A stretch of 64,000 nt of DNA from Echiichthys vipera (GCA_963691815.1 OY829663.1:4922023-4986022); one strand, 5' to 3'; shown: positions 11,785 to 24,440, numbered from the stretch's first letter. Made by a program: numbers and translations. The notes: a model not told the origin generated them from the letters alone.

Positions 11785-14700
11785 CTGGGTTGAAAGAGAG
11801 GGATATCACGGTTACATTCATGGCTTCAGACCAACACAAACACTTTGAAGTGCCGCATGCTGAAATGGACATTCTGCAGGTTAACTGCCTCAGTGCTGCA
11901 GCTGCATCCGATTGCAATATAGTAATATCTCAGATCTTGTTTGTGTCAACATGGACTCACCAATTGTGTAAGAAAAACAATGCCCACTGCCAATGTTATC
12001 AGTTATCACCACCATAGATATGAGGTGGACTGACCCCACTCTACCTCCCAGTTGGCTCGGTAGGACAGAGCAACAGTTGGACCGCCTCAATCTAAGATGA
12101 TGTAGTAATAAAGAGAAAAAGTCTGCGTAAAGCTGGTTTCACACCCTGCGCAGCAACTACCCCGAAAGCCATCTACCTTCAAGCGCGGACGAGCAAATTC
12201 TGTACTTGCTCATGTGGGCAGCAATTGCTTCATACTCTTTGCCGCCGTGATCAAAACTGCTTCCCCCCTGCCTCGTGAGCTACCATGTGGCGGTGTGAAA
12301 GCCCCTTAAGGAGGAAGATTGGGGTCGTGGTCGGTTCAAACTAAACACGACACTTTCACCTGAGAGGTGAAACCAAAACTCAACATCTTACGTTACCGCC
12401 ATAGCTAACGCGTCACATGTAAATTATGTGACAAAATGTTATTTTAACCCACAATCTTTTCGTAAACCAAAAGAAACGTTTGAATTCACAACGTTAAAAA
12501 GTGACACCAAAGGGGTCCTGACCTCGCTAACTGCGACTGTAACAGCGTGAACAGATAACGACCTTCTGACCCTGAAAGGCTTCTTCAAACCCATAACTAC
12601 GAGGCTGATAACACACAGTTGATGGTGCGATAACACTCGAAACGGGTGAATACAACACGAGACGGATAAAAAGTGAGCAGCAGGCAGTCGCATTTGATTT
12701 CAATCATCACGAGACACAAAAGTGCAGCCGAATAATGCACTCTCACAAATTCAACTTCATGCAACAATTTGTACGTTGAGAGTCAAGATCGGGGAGATCA
12801 TATCGGAGTTTCTGAATTTGATTCATGGTCCGATCATTAACTGACAACGAGGCCTGACAGAGAGATCCAGCTGGCAGCAATCAGCTGATAGCAAATCCAG
12901 ACCAGAGGGCCATTAAACAGCTCAATCAAATCTAATGGAGGTTTGTGCTGGAAGAAAAAAGCTGGCATACAGCACACGGGCCCTCAGGAAACGTATGCGG
13001 TGATGGAGGAGTAAATAGCTGTCTGGTTATTTTAAAGCAACTGTACAGTTTTGAACAAACTGGACATCTGCCAGACTGATTTGAGACAACGCACTCAGTA
13101 ATCCCATGTTTCAGCCGCAGCTTTTTAACAGCCGTACGCTTGAGTTATTGCCCCGCGGTTGTTTTACTTTACAGGCAGTGTGTAAAAAAGGGGCAGAGGA
13201 GCCGTCGGTTCAGAAATGATACGCTCACAATGGGATCTGTTTTCCTCTGTGGCTTTTCTTTGCAAAAAACAACTGAACAAAGGATTTATGTGAGGTGACT
13301 TCCTTTTTTTTCTTCTCCCCACGAGAACCTGATCCAGTGTTATTCTGTGGCCGGCGCTGTAGGGACCACAGCGGTACACAATGCCTACATGCACTGGGCA
13401 GCGGTTTTTGCACCAATTACCACCGTGTCCCTGAAAGCAGGGTTGTCTTGTTCAGTGGGTTAACCCGATCTGGTTGTGCCTTTTCCCCCTACATTTCCTG
13501 TCCCCCTCTCCACGGTCAGCCTGAAAAAATCATTACTAATGATGGTGGCCCGCACACTAGACTACTGTACAGTTGCTCGGGCTGGTTCTTCCACCCCTGG
13601 CGGTGAGAGACGAGCCCTGGGAGAGGACTGGAGGGAGGCCAGGCGGTGTCGAAGCCTCTGCTGTGACCCCACAGGGACCACGGGCAGGACGTCCTGAGCT
13701 GGGAGATGGATGAAGGAAATAATCCGGGGGATTTCTGTCTCCCAGTGTGAACTTCAACACACATGCTGCTCATCCAAATAAAAACAAAAGGGATAAGCTT
13801 TTTTCCACCCCGGTTCTTTTGAGGACAATAATGAAATTAGCGTGATCTCGTTAAACGTGCGGATTTGTGGTAATATCCTCCGCGGACTGAAATCAGTCAC
13901 ACTAACAGATTTGGACTGGCTAATCCCTCCTTTGTCAGCCGTTGTTCTTCTAATCTAACCAATCGTCCTCTCCTCCGTGAGTGCCTGTGATTAAATCTGC
14001 GAGAGCATTTCACCACCCATCTTGAAACCATGAGCGGGAGATTGCTCTACGCGCACCGCTCGATCAGAACGTACAACCTTTACTGGCCACAGGTGGGAAT
14101 CATTCTCAAAAAGGCAGTGTTGCATTTAAAAAGCAATTTCTCGAGAAAGAAAAAAGGCCCCCAAGAACAAACTGAAAGGGTTTTTGGGAGACATGTTGTT
14201 GCAATCAAATGGTCATGGCGTAAGTAGAGCTTGACTAATAGCATAAAGAGAGAAGGAAACAACCTGGAAGACAACGTGAAATGTCTCTCTGAATGCTCCA
14301 CTTGAGATTGTGTGGAGGAAGAAACCACAAGAATGCGTGTGCGCCGCTCTCGCCACCCTCAACTCTGGCAGCGGATTAAGCAAGAAAACACTCTTCCCAC
14401 TGAGACGAGCTGCTCGTGATCACAGTCAGTGCAAGAATGGAGTCGACCGAACAGGGCAGGTTGTCTCTGCGCGTTTTTTTAAAGTCAGATCCACTGATTT
14501 GAACGGCTTATTTCACTTATCCACTGATTCTACGACAAGATTCAATTCTTAAAATGTCAAAAAGAGATCAATTAAGTCCAGTGAATCCATTCAGTGCTTT
14601 AGGACAAGACCAAAAAATGATTATCTTGGGAGTTTTCTTATATTTTTCAGGCATTAAAAAAATATACACATAAACACACATTTGTGTAGTCGGAGCGCAC

Positions 14701-15476
14701 AACACTGAACTCTATAATAACTGAAAAAGAAAATATATTCAAATAAGTTTATAGTTATTTTCTCCACATAAAAAGATAAGATGAGATATGTGTTGTCATG
14801 GAGATATGACCTATTATATCTGAAAAAGGAAATATATATTTCCTGTTTTAAGAAAAATAAGTTTATAGTTATTTTCTTAACATAAAAAGATATTTTGGGC
14901 GCACTTCATATTCAAATTGGTTTCACTTTTTAGACCTGAACTGACACGTTATAGGTTGTAAATACAGAACATAATATATAATAATGCTTATTGTTCATTT
15001 AATCCCTTTTATGCACCAGGTCTCAAATCAATTGTTTTCCAGCTCAGTAATTTCCTTTATCACACTTGTTAGGCTTTACTTTATTTCTAATAATGATGAT
15101 AATAATAATAATAATAATAACATTTCATTTCATGTGACCCAGTGACGCTCCCACACCTATCATTTATTTAAAAGTGGTACTTACTGTAGACGACTGTGTT
15201 TGCGCCCCTTCCTCCGTTCTTCGGCCTGTTGTTCATAGTGTTGCTGCTGTTGCTGTTGTTGTTATTGTTGTTGTTGTTGTTGTTGTGGTTGCCGCCGCCG
15301 TTGGGCGCGTGCAGTATCTCCTCCTGATGTGTCCGAGTGTTGTCTCTGAACTCCGGTAAAATCTCCGTGCCATCATTTTTGAGTACCTTCCATCCCTTGA
15401 CGGCGGCGCAGCATCCCTGCAGCAGCAGCAGCAGGAGCGCCGAGCTGGAGACGAGCAGCGCCACAGACACCTGCAT
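11387..15476 (-). CDS. sost: sclerostin (Sost), whole coding span, two exons
   Basis: Sclerostin is a secreted DAN-family cystine-knot glycoprotein that binds the LRP5/6 ectodomain and blocks Wnt signalling, in mammals restraining bone formation. Joining 15476-15185 to 11784-11387 gives 229 aa plus stop (human about 213). Residues 1-25 are a signal peptide with a Leu run. The segment around GWKVLKNDGTEILPE (28-42) matches the mature sclerostin N terminus. Eight cysteines at 104, 118, 129, 133, 158, 172, 188 and 190 have sclerostin-like spacing. Loop 2 reads PNSIGRGKWW (140-149), equivalent to the PNAIG LRP-binding loop. The C-terminal tail is basic and carries an HNQSE sequon at N198, as in mammalian SOST. 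The LKND N terminus and RGKWW loop favour sost over sostdc1. Poly-Asn at 65-74 is unusual. The intron lies between TAC-A and GT-GCC and rebuilds Ser98. The downstream neighbour on the same strand is beyond the window; dusp3 lies about 28 kb upstream. Confidence 0.97.
11785..15184 (-). other. sost: sost intron 1
   Basis: A single 3.4-kb phase-1 intron, GTAAGT to CAG. It is mostly unique-looking sequence, including an (AAT)n run at about 15091-15120 close to the exon 1 donor and an AT-rich block at 14640-15010. Open frames inside it on either strand show no recognisable domain. I see no additional exon. Confidence 0.85.
15185..15476 (-). CDS. sost: sost coding exon 1 (signal peptide and flexible N-terminal arm)
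   Basis: This exon encodes residues 1-97 plus the first base of Ser98. The start is the ATG at 15476, with A at -3. The longer open frame upstream starts only at a GTG and precedes the signal peptide, so I did not use it. The exon ends at a strong donor, A|GTAAGT, at 15184. The 3' half contains a GTT/TTG-type trinucleotide run on the plus strand (about 15240-15291) that encodes ten consecutive Asn. It is followed by SNSSNTMNNRPKNGG, which aligns with the NNKTMNRAENGG segment of human SOST. Confidence 0.96.
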
Positions 15477-15596
15477 GCTGCCGGACGGTGAGCGGCACGG
15501 AGGAGCGCAAGGACGCACGACGACAGGTACCAAAAACACGCGACACCCGAGAGAAAGAGATGGAGGGAAAGAGTGAGAAACACACTGAGAGACGGG

Positions 15597-15628
<32 letters not shown>

Positions 15629-15678
15629 CGCTTCGACAAGTTGGTCAGTTCCACCCTCAATGCACGAGGCGCACGCGG

Positions 15679-15685
15679 TATTTAA
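15679..15685 (-). promoter_or_regulatory. sost: TATA-like element of the sost promoter
   Basis: On the minus strand the sequence GCTTAAATACCG provides TTAAATA about 205 bp upstream of the start codon, next to TGCGCATGC, which resembles half of an NRF1 palindrome. A GA-dinucleotide run (about 15598-15625) lies between it and the ATG. The region is short, GC-richer than its flanks and bounded upstream by the polypurine tract. The assignment is by position and motif only. Confidence 0.4.
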
Positions 15686-15771
15686 GCATGCGCAAGTTGC
15701 GTCAAAGCAACAATTAAGCGTTTACACGAAGTGGGAGGGTCCGACCTGAGAGAGAGATTCATTGAGAAACT

Positions 15772-17266
15772 GACGGAGGAGGAGGAGGAGGAAGAAGAGA
15801 GGAGAGGAAGAAGAGGATAAAATAGAGAGGAAGAGGAGCTGGAGGAGAGGAGAGGAGGAGGAGGAGACAATAGAGGAAAAGGAGTTGAAGAGGAGAAAAT
15901 AGAAAGGAAGAGGAGGACAGGGAGTGGAGAGGAGGAGGAAAGGGAGAAATAGAGAGGAATAGGAGCAGGAGGGGAGGAGGAGAAGAGGAGACAGAGCAAA
16001 AGGAGAAGAAGAAGAGGAAAAAATAGAAAGGAAGAGAAGGAGAGGAAGTGGAGAGGAGGAGGAAAGGGGGAAATAGAGAGGAAGAGGAGTAGAAGGGGGG
16101 AGGAGGAGAAGAGGAGACAATAGAGAGGAAAATGAGGAGGAGAAAAGGGGGAATAGAGAGGAAGAGGAGGAGGAAGAAGATGAGAAAGAAGAGGAGGAAG
16201 AGAGTAAAAATGAGAAGAAGAGGAGAAAATAGGGAGCAAGGGGGAGGAGGAAGAAGAGGAGAAAATAAAGAGAAAGAGCTGGAGAAGAGGAGATGAAGAG
16301 GAGAAAATAGAGAGGAAGAGAAGTAGAGGAGGACGAAGATGAGAAAGAAGAGAAGGAGGAAGAATAGGGGAGGAAGAGGAGAAGGAGAGGAGGAAGAAGA
16401 TGAGAAAGAAGAGGAAGAGGGGGGAGGAAGAGGAGGAGGAGGAGGAGGAGAAGAGGAGGAAGAATAGAAAGGAATGGAGAGGAAGAGGAGAAAATAGAGA
16501 GGAAGAAAAGTAGAGGAAGTAGAGGAGGAGAAAAGAGACGATGAATAGAAAGGAAGAGGAGGAGAGGAAGAGGAGAAAACAAAGGTAAAGAGAACTAGAG
16601 GAGGCAGAAGAGGAGGAGGAGAGAAAGAGGAGAAGAGAGAAAGAGAAAAAAGAGAGGAGAGGAAGAGATAAATGGGAGGAGGAAACAGAGGGGAAGGAAG
16701 AGGAGGAAGAGAGGAAGAGGAGAAGAGAGGAAGTGAAAAAAGAGAGGAGAGGAAGAGATAAATGGGAGGAGGAAACAGAGGGGAAGGAAGAGGAGGAGGA
16801 GAGGAAGAGGAGAAGAGAGGAAGAGGAAAAGAGAAATGGGAGGAGGAAACAGAGAGGGGAAGGAAGAGGAGGAGGAGAGGAAGAGGAGAAGAGAGGAAGA
16901 GGAAAAGAGAAATGGGAGGAGGAAACAGAGAGGGGAAGGAAGAGGAGGAGGAATTGAGGAGAGAAGGAAATAGAGAAAAGGGAGGAGGGAGAGGAGAAGA
17001 AAAGGCAGTGGGGAAACATGAGAGAGAGAGATAAAGGAGGAGGAGGAGTAAGAGGAAAATAAGATAGTGATGGGAGGAAAGGAGAGGAAGAGAGAGAAAG
17101 AGGAGCAGAGCATGAAGAGAGAGGAGAAGAGCGCGGAGGATAAGAAAATAAAAGAGGGGGAACATGAGAGAAGAGGAGACAAGATAGAGGAGAGAGATTA
17201 GAGGAGAGGGAGAAGAAAAGGTGAGGAGATTAGAGAGGACAGAGAGGAAGGGGAGGTGAGAGGAGG
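15772..17266. repeat. 1.5-kb polypurine/polypyrimidine tract upstream of sost
   Basis: The plus strand is almost entirely A and G (GAGGA, GGAAGAGG and AGAGG permutations) with scattered single T or C. Within it four copies of a longer unit can be seen at 16670, 16760, 16834 and 16910 (marker AAATGGGAGGAGGAAACAGAG-like; spacing 74-90 bp), so it grew by both simple slippage and larger duplication. Long open frames on the minus strand (Ser/Leu/Phe/Pro-only proteins up to 468 aa) are artefacts of this composition. The tract starts about 90 bp upstream of the TATA-like element. Confidence 0.95.
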
Positions 17267-18600
17267 CGTCTCACTGTGTCCTCCTTTATCTCCTCCTCCT
17301 CTTCCTCGAATGAGTCCCGCTGCATTAAGAGTGTGCATTTTGCATTTCAGCGTTTTATTTTGGCGAGTTGGTTTATTTTGGACTGAAGTTGCATCGCACT
17401 CGTCATGCACACGACTGCTGAAACACAAGTTAATCGTTCATTCCTCACGTTAATCACCCAGGATTCGAGCTCTGTGATGAGGCGTTCAGGGCCTCAGTTT
17501 ATCACAGATACATCCACTCCTCCCTCCTCTATTCATGAGTGCATCTACGTGCAAATGCATTATTCTATATCCTGGGATCTGGTTTGAATGATATGGACCG
17601 AGGACTACAGTACATGTTCGCTCTCCTCCCAGAGATCTGAAGAGTGCTGACAGATGGAGGCTCTTTCATTCAGACACTGCCCTCTGGAGGGAGAATAAAC
17701 GAGACTCGTGAAGGAGAAAAGATCCAATTATAGAGTCATTAGCATCACATTCATCCCATATTCTGCTCATGTTTAGGTTCAGCTTGTAATAGAACATGTT
17801 TACATGCTTTAAATAAACAAAATACACTTTATTTTTGTCTGTCTGAATATATACCCGCATTCAGCCTCTGGACTTTTTCAGGAGGGGGTCTTAAAGAGAC
17901 AGGCGCTAGAACACTCTGCTCTGATTGGTCAGTGTTTCCAGGTCTTCTGCATCTGCGCGCTCTGTGTCGCTGCAGCCGGGGAATGACTGTAACGCCACTT
18001 TCTACCTAAGCTAATTCTGCCAGATGGATTGAGTCACATGATTCTTATTTTCTCAGCATATACATCTGGGAACTCTCGTTTGGAGATCTTTTGGGAAGGG
18101 GCGAAAATACTGGTTGCTGATTGGATAAACCATCTGTCTATCACCAACATACGGGCCAAATCAACCAATCAGATCAACAAAGCATATGACGTGCTAACAG
18201 CGTGGAGGCAAAGCTCAGAAAGTAAACAACATGTGGATAAAGGATATTTTTTTCGTTTGTGTTTAACGTGAATTTACAGATCAAAGGTCCAATTTCAGGA
18301 GCCCGGTCCATATTCAACAGAAGGATCCAGAGAACAAAGAGTTAGCGAGCGGCTTGCTCCATAGCTGCTCATCTCATCCGTGGAAGCCTCCATGTTGTTT
18401 ACACTGACCAGTTGATTCACGTTTCGTCACTTAAATCTACCTCAAAATCAAGGCCGATTGGTTCAGTCTCTTGGCAAACTTCTACAAATTTTCTCTGCCG
18501 CACGTTACGAGTTTGATCTGAGAGTTAAATACAACGGAGCTCAGAGATCAGGATGGGCTCACGAGGCTACTTTCTACCTATACGTAGGCTGCTTATCGTT

Positions 18601-19125
18601 GATCACTCATAAAATAAATACGTGGATTACACACAAAATAAATATGCGAATTACACACAAAATAAATGTGGATTACACACGAAATAAATGTGGATTACAC
18701 ACGAAATAAATGTGGATTACACACGAAACAAATGTGGATTACACAGGAAATAAATACGTGGATTACACACAAAATAAATATGCGAATTACACACAAAATA
18801 AATGTGGATTACACACAAAATAAATGTGGATTACACACAAAATAAATGTGGATTACACACGAAACAAATGTGGATTACACACAAAATAAATGTGGATTAC
18901 ACACAAAACAAATGTGGATTACACACGAAACAAATGTGGATTACACACGAAACAAATGTGGATTACACACGAAACAAATGTGGATTACCCACAAAATAAA
19001 TACGCGGATTACACACGAAATAAATGTGGATTACACACGAAACAAATGTGGATTACCCACAAAATAAATACGCGGATTACACACGAAATAAATATGTGGT
19101 TTACACATGAAATAAATACGTGATA
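18601..19125 (+). repeat. 22-bp minisatellite
   Basis: About 23 copies of a unit close to GTGGATTACACACAAAATAA plus AT. Variants alternate ACACAAAATAAAT, ACACGAAATAAAT and ACACGAAACAAAT, and some units carry a 2-3 bp insertion (AATACGTGGATT, AATATGCGAATT, AATACGCGGATT). The pattern of variants is itself repeated (18610-18660 with 18747-18800; 18985-19030 with 19050-19100), which indicates duplication of several units at a time. Tyr/Thr/Lys-rich open frames here are artefacts. Confidence 0.95.
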
Positions 19126-20704
19126 GTGTCATAGCCATGAAACGTCACAGTTCTGTAGTGGAAATCAAAATAACGGCGAGGGTGTGGTCCGAGCACCGCC
19201 GCTGTAGGAAATGTTGAGGGGGCCATTGCACCACCACTTTACGCCCCTGGCACAATTTGCCTTTGGTGTGTTCCTGTTGCAAGGTGGTGTCTAATTACTG
19301 TATAACTCACGCCTGGAGAACCTGGAGGTTTGCAACATTACTTGGAACATTTGTTTCCATGACACGAAAACATTGACGGTGCAGCTGCAGCCTTCAACGT
19401 TGAGGAATCGTCATGGAAACCGTTGTCCAACTCGAATCTCTGACGGAGTCGTTTCGCGTTCGCAAGTACTGATGAGGCTGTAACGTATATGAACTCTGAA
19501 GTCAGGAGATTGCATGAGTGGAGAGGTCTTAAAGTGGAGCAGACAGCCGTGTCTTCCTATTGTGTTTGAGCCTTCAGCTCTGAGGCCGTGCCAGATTCTT
19601 TCTTTTTTTTTGTTTTCTAGTGAGCGACGGATGCTCCCACTGTCTACACAAAGCCAGCTCTGATTACAGCCTTCTCGCCGACGTCGCGACCGATGTCAGT
19701 CCCGGTCTCAATTTAGACCTCTCTGGGGTTTTTTATAGAGCCCTCGGGCCCCAGCGCAGTGTTTCTATCATGATAACAGTACACAACCAGGCCCAAATAA
19801 CAATCAGATGCTCCCAGATTGCAAGAGCGCCTCGAGCACTGCGGAGGATGGCAGAGCGTAATTTCTTATGGATGTGGAGAGACGGAGTATTTTCAGTCCG
19901 TAAACAAACTCATCTCAGTTTGCTCGCATGATTCCTCGTCTGTTAACTGCTTTATCGCACAGGTTCGAGACAACCCAGGGAGAGTGAATTGACGTATTGT
20001 TAGTGCTGTGGGCTCGAAACTCTCCAGTGTTTAACTCCAGAGTTTTTAGAAGGTGAATTATTCATAATGTGTCCGCCACAATTATGCAGAGTGGGTTCAA
20101 GTTGGGCTCTCTGGCTCCCCACATCAGCCCTGAGAAAGACATTACAGTGAAGGCTTTATGAATGTGAGCGAGAGTGAACGCGCGGAGCAAATGTGACACA
20201 TCGCTGTGACCCGGCTGCCAAGTCAAATTCAGACGTTTTCATCCCATTATTTAGGGTATGGTATAGAGTCTAGTTGTTCTTTGGTACCAACTGAAATGAG
20301 TCAGCTGCACAGACTCAATCAAGAACTGGTTGGCATAAAAAAAAGAGGTTTTTACAGTCAAATTTGATTTTCTTTTTTTTACTTATAGTCACTAGAACTG
20401 CAGGCTATGGCCAAATCATGTTACCTTGTCCCGAATCTAAAGTCTTAAACATAGAGAAACGTGTCTGTGTAGTTGTGGTGCTACATTGTTAACAGGTAAA
20501 TCTCTGTAAAATCTATTTATAATAATATATATAATATTTACAGGAGTTTGCATTTCTAGAACTATATTTCTGAATGTCTTTATGTTCCTAAGAATGTTGT
20601 TAACATTCAATAACAATGAGAGTTAACGTTGTTTTACTTAAAGTCGCTCACTAACACAAAACGGGAGCTAGGTTGTAGCCAAGAGTGGGATCCACCCAAG
20701 CTCC

Positions 20705-21200
20705 CACTACGGCGATTTCCTGGTTGATCCAATCAGGAAGTGACAGAAACTGCAGTTCTCCGAGTGTCCACTAGGGGCAGGTTTCATAATAGAGCAGTTT
20801 CTCATTGACCCCCATGTTAAACAGGCCGTTTTCACAGCATCATTAAACCTGTTTAAGGCCTGGGACAAAAAAGAAAACATTGTAATCTCCATGATAACAC
20901 TGAGACAGGTTCATTTTTTTGGACCAGGCTATTTTTACATTACTTTTTATTTTATTGGAGGTTAAAGTTTTTTTAATAATTAGGGGCGTGGCCTCTTGAG
21001 TGACAGCTAGCCTCTGGCCCTCACTTCCCCTAGGAGGTAAACGTCAGACAGATGGAGGCATCTCCCTCCCCCCAGCATCACATACATGCCCTTTTTTGGT
21101 AAGAGGAAATGAGGCGGAGTCAAAGTCTGACAAGATGACGACTCCCGTAGGCGAGGACGATTGGATCAGGTTCAGAGAATGGACCTCGACTGGTATGCTA
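20705..21200 (+). repeat. dispersed repeat, copy 2
   Basis: Same family and orientation as the copy at 5731-6320. The two copies differ by small indels and by divergence in the first 60 bp. Confidence 0.8.
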
Positions 21201-24200
21201 AGTCCGTTTTTCCACCCAACGTGAGTGAGCTATGTAATATTCCTAATGTGACGAATTACCTTTCACCTGGTAAAGCAGGATTATGTTCTGCCCCTGTTCC
21301 CCAGTAACAGCTCTTGAGGTTGATTCATAGACTAATACTTATAATTACACAATAAGACAATGTAATCAAATGTTCATCAGAGTGAATGTTGGAAAAAATT
21401 TGATTTCTTCAAGTGATACCATTAGTGGTGCACATGCGTTACACCAATGCGTTCGTCTGGAGCGGAAGACCGTGTGAAACATGGTGTTAAAACAGGCCCA
21501 TTTTGAATCTGTTCCCTTCACATGTGTCCTGACGCCTCAGTGTGGTTGAATCCATATACATATACTGCTGTCATATGCTGTTTACCCAAGAACAAATTGG
21601 AACGATTCCTACGCACTAATTAGGCTTCAAAAGAACGGGACGGTATCGCTTGTGACGGGACAAATCTAAGAGCACGGGTCGAGTTACAAAGAAGACCTGT
21701 GATCATTTATGTATACGTGAAGATATTTATCAGTGTTTGTGCCTTTGAAATGCAGATTGTATCATATCTACATTTCAAGTAGCTGCACATCTGGAGATAT
21801 TTAGCTCCATTTATAACTTAGAAAATGTGAACCACTGCCATCTCACATGTTACAGCACAGGCTTTATTTCCAACTTTAAATCTGTCGCCTTTCGTAAAAT
21901 CAGCTTTTTCCGCAATATATAATATAATATTTACAAACATGAGCCGTTTTTTCCTGATTCACTTTTACACAGGAGGGAGGACGTGTCATGAATTACGCCA
22001 TAGACACATATTTGGCTTGGAAATTGGTTCTTAACAATCACCTCTGTTGCCGTTCCTTAAATTTTAGACGTTTTAGCAACAGAAGTTTCAAAATCTCAGG
22101 TGGACAATAGGTGTTTTGAGATCAAATTGTTCTGGCGAATCCCTGAGAGAAACAGCCCACTACACACGCTAAGGGCTTTTTTTCCAGTTTGCATGCGCTC
22201 CGGCAATAGGAACGCTGAAGTGACACCGGCGTAGCATGAAAGTAGGTGGAGTTAGCAGGCGGACGGTTAGCTAGGAGAAGCTAAAAAGGCGCCTGTCGTC
22301 TTCGGCGTCTTCGCCATCAACGCACTCGCTCGCTGTGAATGCTAATCGATCAGAGATTACACAGATTAGGGAGTTGGCGGGAGAAAGTCTGTTTAATATC
22401 GGGTCCAACTGATTCAGACATACAACATACAGCTCCTCCAGGCAGGGCCGGATCCTGGTCCCATGAGGACCCTGGCCACACGTCTTTTGGAGGCCCCCCG
22501 CTCTCCTTTATTGATGCCTTTCTTGCCTTCTTCTGCACAAAATCATCCACCAGATCGTCAAAATCTGACCGTCTAATATTCATAATAATAATAATAATAA
22601 TATTGATAAAGTGACAGTAAGCCGAGATGTGTTTGGCACATCAGCTGCAGCTTATTTTTTGTTTCTATTCTGCCTACAACGGCACTGCTGCACCCTCAAA
22701 CCCATGAATTCCAATGTCTCGGGGGCCCTAGTGTTTCACATGTTAAACAGCCAGGGGCGTAGGGGCCAGGTATTTGGAGGCCCCGGGGCGCTGGCCCATA
22801 ATCCAGCCTTGTCTCTGGGTAATGTCAAGATAATTTCAGTTTTGCATGTGTGAAAGGTATGTTTTCTCTATTCTCCTTCCTAACAAAACTCCCCTACGGT
22901 GATTGATTCTGAATACTTTGTTACTGTTGGACATTTCACTCATGACTCGTACACGTGTAAAGAATCTACAAGAAGAAAAAAAAGGAAAAATGCCGTGATG
23001 TTGATGAATTGCTGCGCATCGACCCCTGGACGTATTTGAAAGCCTTTCATTATTGACAGTGGCTCTGCTCTGCATCACTTTTGTATATCCGACCCACCGT
23101 AGAGAACAAATACCAGAGTGAACTCGCTCTCAGCGCTTTCAGACATCTGATTTATCAACTGCTCATATTATACACACACACACACACACGATTCTTTCCA
23201 AACCATATCTGTGCATCGTCGTACAATGAGGGCAATTTATCACCGCGCAGCTCAACAACGGTGCGAGAGAATAAAGTGACGTGCACCGGATTAAAACAGA
23301 AATATGGACACGAGAGAATGAGGGATGACACTTAAGACTGTGAAGTTGATTAAAGCTCAAGATGCTGACTGAGGGACGACATGTTCCTCTGCTGGCAGCC
23401 ACGGTGGGTGCCTTCAGGAGAGCAGGAGGTCACTGGGAGGTGACTGACTGAGCTGAAGCCAAGTCACGATAAGCCCAAAGTGGGATTCTTCCTCCGCTCT
23501 GATCTTTTTATGTGGTTTCCGCGCGCAAAAGCAGAAGATTTAACCCTGGCTGTTATAAATTAGCTCCCAGCCATTCCCATTGTTTGTCTTTGGGCTTTTT
23601 TAAGAGAATCATCAAAATAGAAAGTACGCCCATCGAAACAGCCTCGCAGCCAAGTTTGAGGAACTGTGGGAACTAGCCCAGCTGGACCTCAGAGACCACA
23701 CTGAGCTGTCCGCTGACCACCCCGGGCCGCTCCGCACACCGCTCACCACCAGCACGCTGCCTGCCAGCCGGCTGCAGCAGGTGCTATTCTTAGCAGGGAG
23801 AGGAATTACCCGACAAATTATTCACTACACAAAGTCAACTGCTATCTCTCTGTGTTAGCGTCTCTCCCTGACATGCACACAGCGTGTCGTCTGCTGCTTT
23901 TAACATTATGTAGGTTCTCGAACAGTCCAGGATGTTTTTAGATCAACCATAACCGGGCCCCTGTACATGCGGTTTGATTTGCAAAAACATGACTGCATAT
24001 TTTAACCATATAAACATACTGTATGTAAAATGATGCAAACTAATTTTAAAGGAATAGTTCAACATTTTTGCAGAGATGAGCAGATTGAAAGCACTCTCAA
24101 AAATAAATTTTTACTGTGTAAGATACACCAAAGATTCTCTCTAAGATACCTAATTTCTGGCAGTGCCATTGGAAAGACACTGTTTACACTTCCTGTGCAA

Positions 24201-24222
24201 AATGTAATTCATCTTTAAAAAA

Positions 24223-24440
24223 ATTCATTCATTCATTCATTCATCTTCAACCGCTTGTCCCTGTCGGGGTCGTGGGGGGCTGGAGCCGATCCCAGCTGAC
24301 ATCGGGCGTGAGGCGTGGTCCACCCTGGACAGGACGCCAGTCTATCACAGGACACATAGAGACGAACAGAGACAGACAACCATTCACACCTACGGGTGAT
24401 TTAGAGTCATCAATGAACCTAACACGTGCATGTCCTTTGC
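24223..24440 (-). mobile_element. tRNA-related SINE (family A), truncated copy
   Basis: The (ATTC)n run at the low-coordinate side is the SINE 3' tail on the minus strand. The body GGGGGCTGGAGCCGATCCCA to CATTCACACCTACGGGTGAT is shared with copies at 46.0 and 53.0 kb. The promoter-bearing head is missing: similarity stops near CACGTGCATGTCC. Confidence 0.75.

Noticed and set aside
15477..15539. Longer Sost N terminus before MQVSVALL
   Set aside because: It begins at a GTG and would bury the signal peptide. The ATG at 15476 gives a standard signal sequence.
15682..17182. Minus-strand open frames of 195-468 aa made of Ser, Leu, Phe and Pro
   Set aside because: They lie wholly in the polypurine/polypyrimidine tract, which lacks stop codons by composition. 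They have no domains and alternative frames are equally open.
18601..19125. CRISPR array suggested by regularly spaced repeats
   Set aside because: Units are contiguous with no unique spacers, and the genome is a vertebrate. It is a minisatellite.
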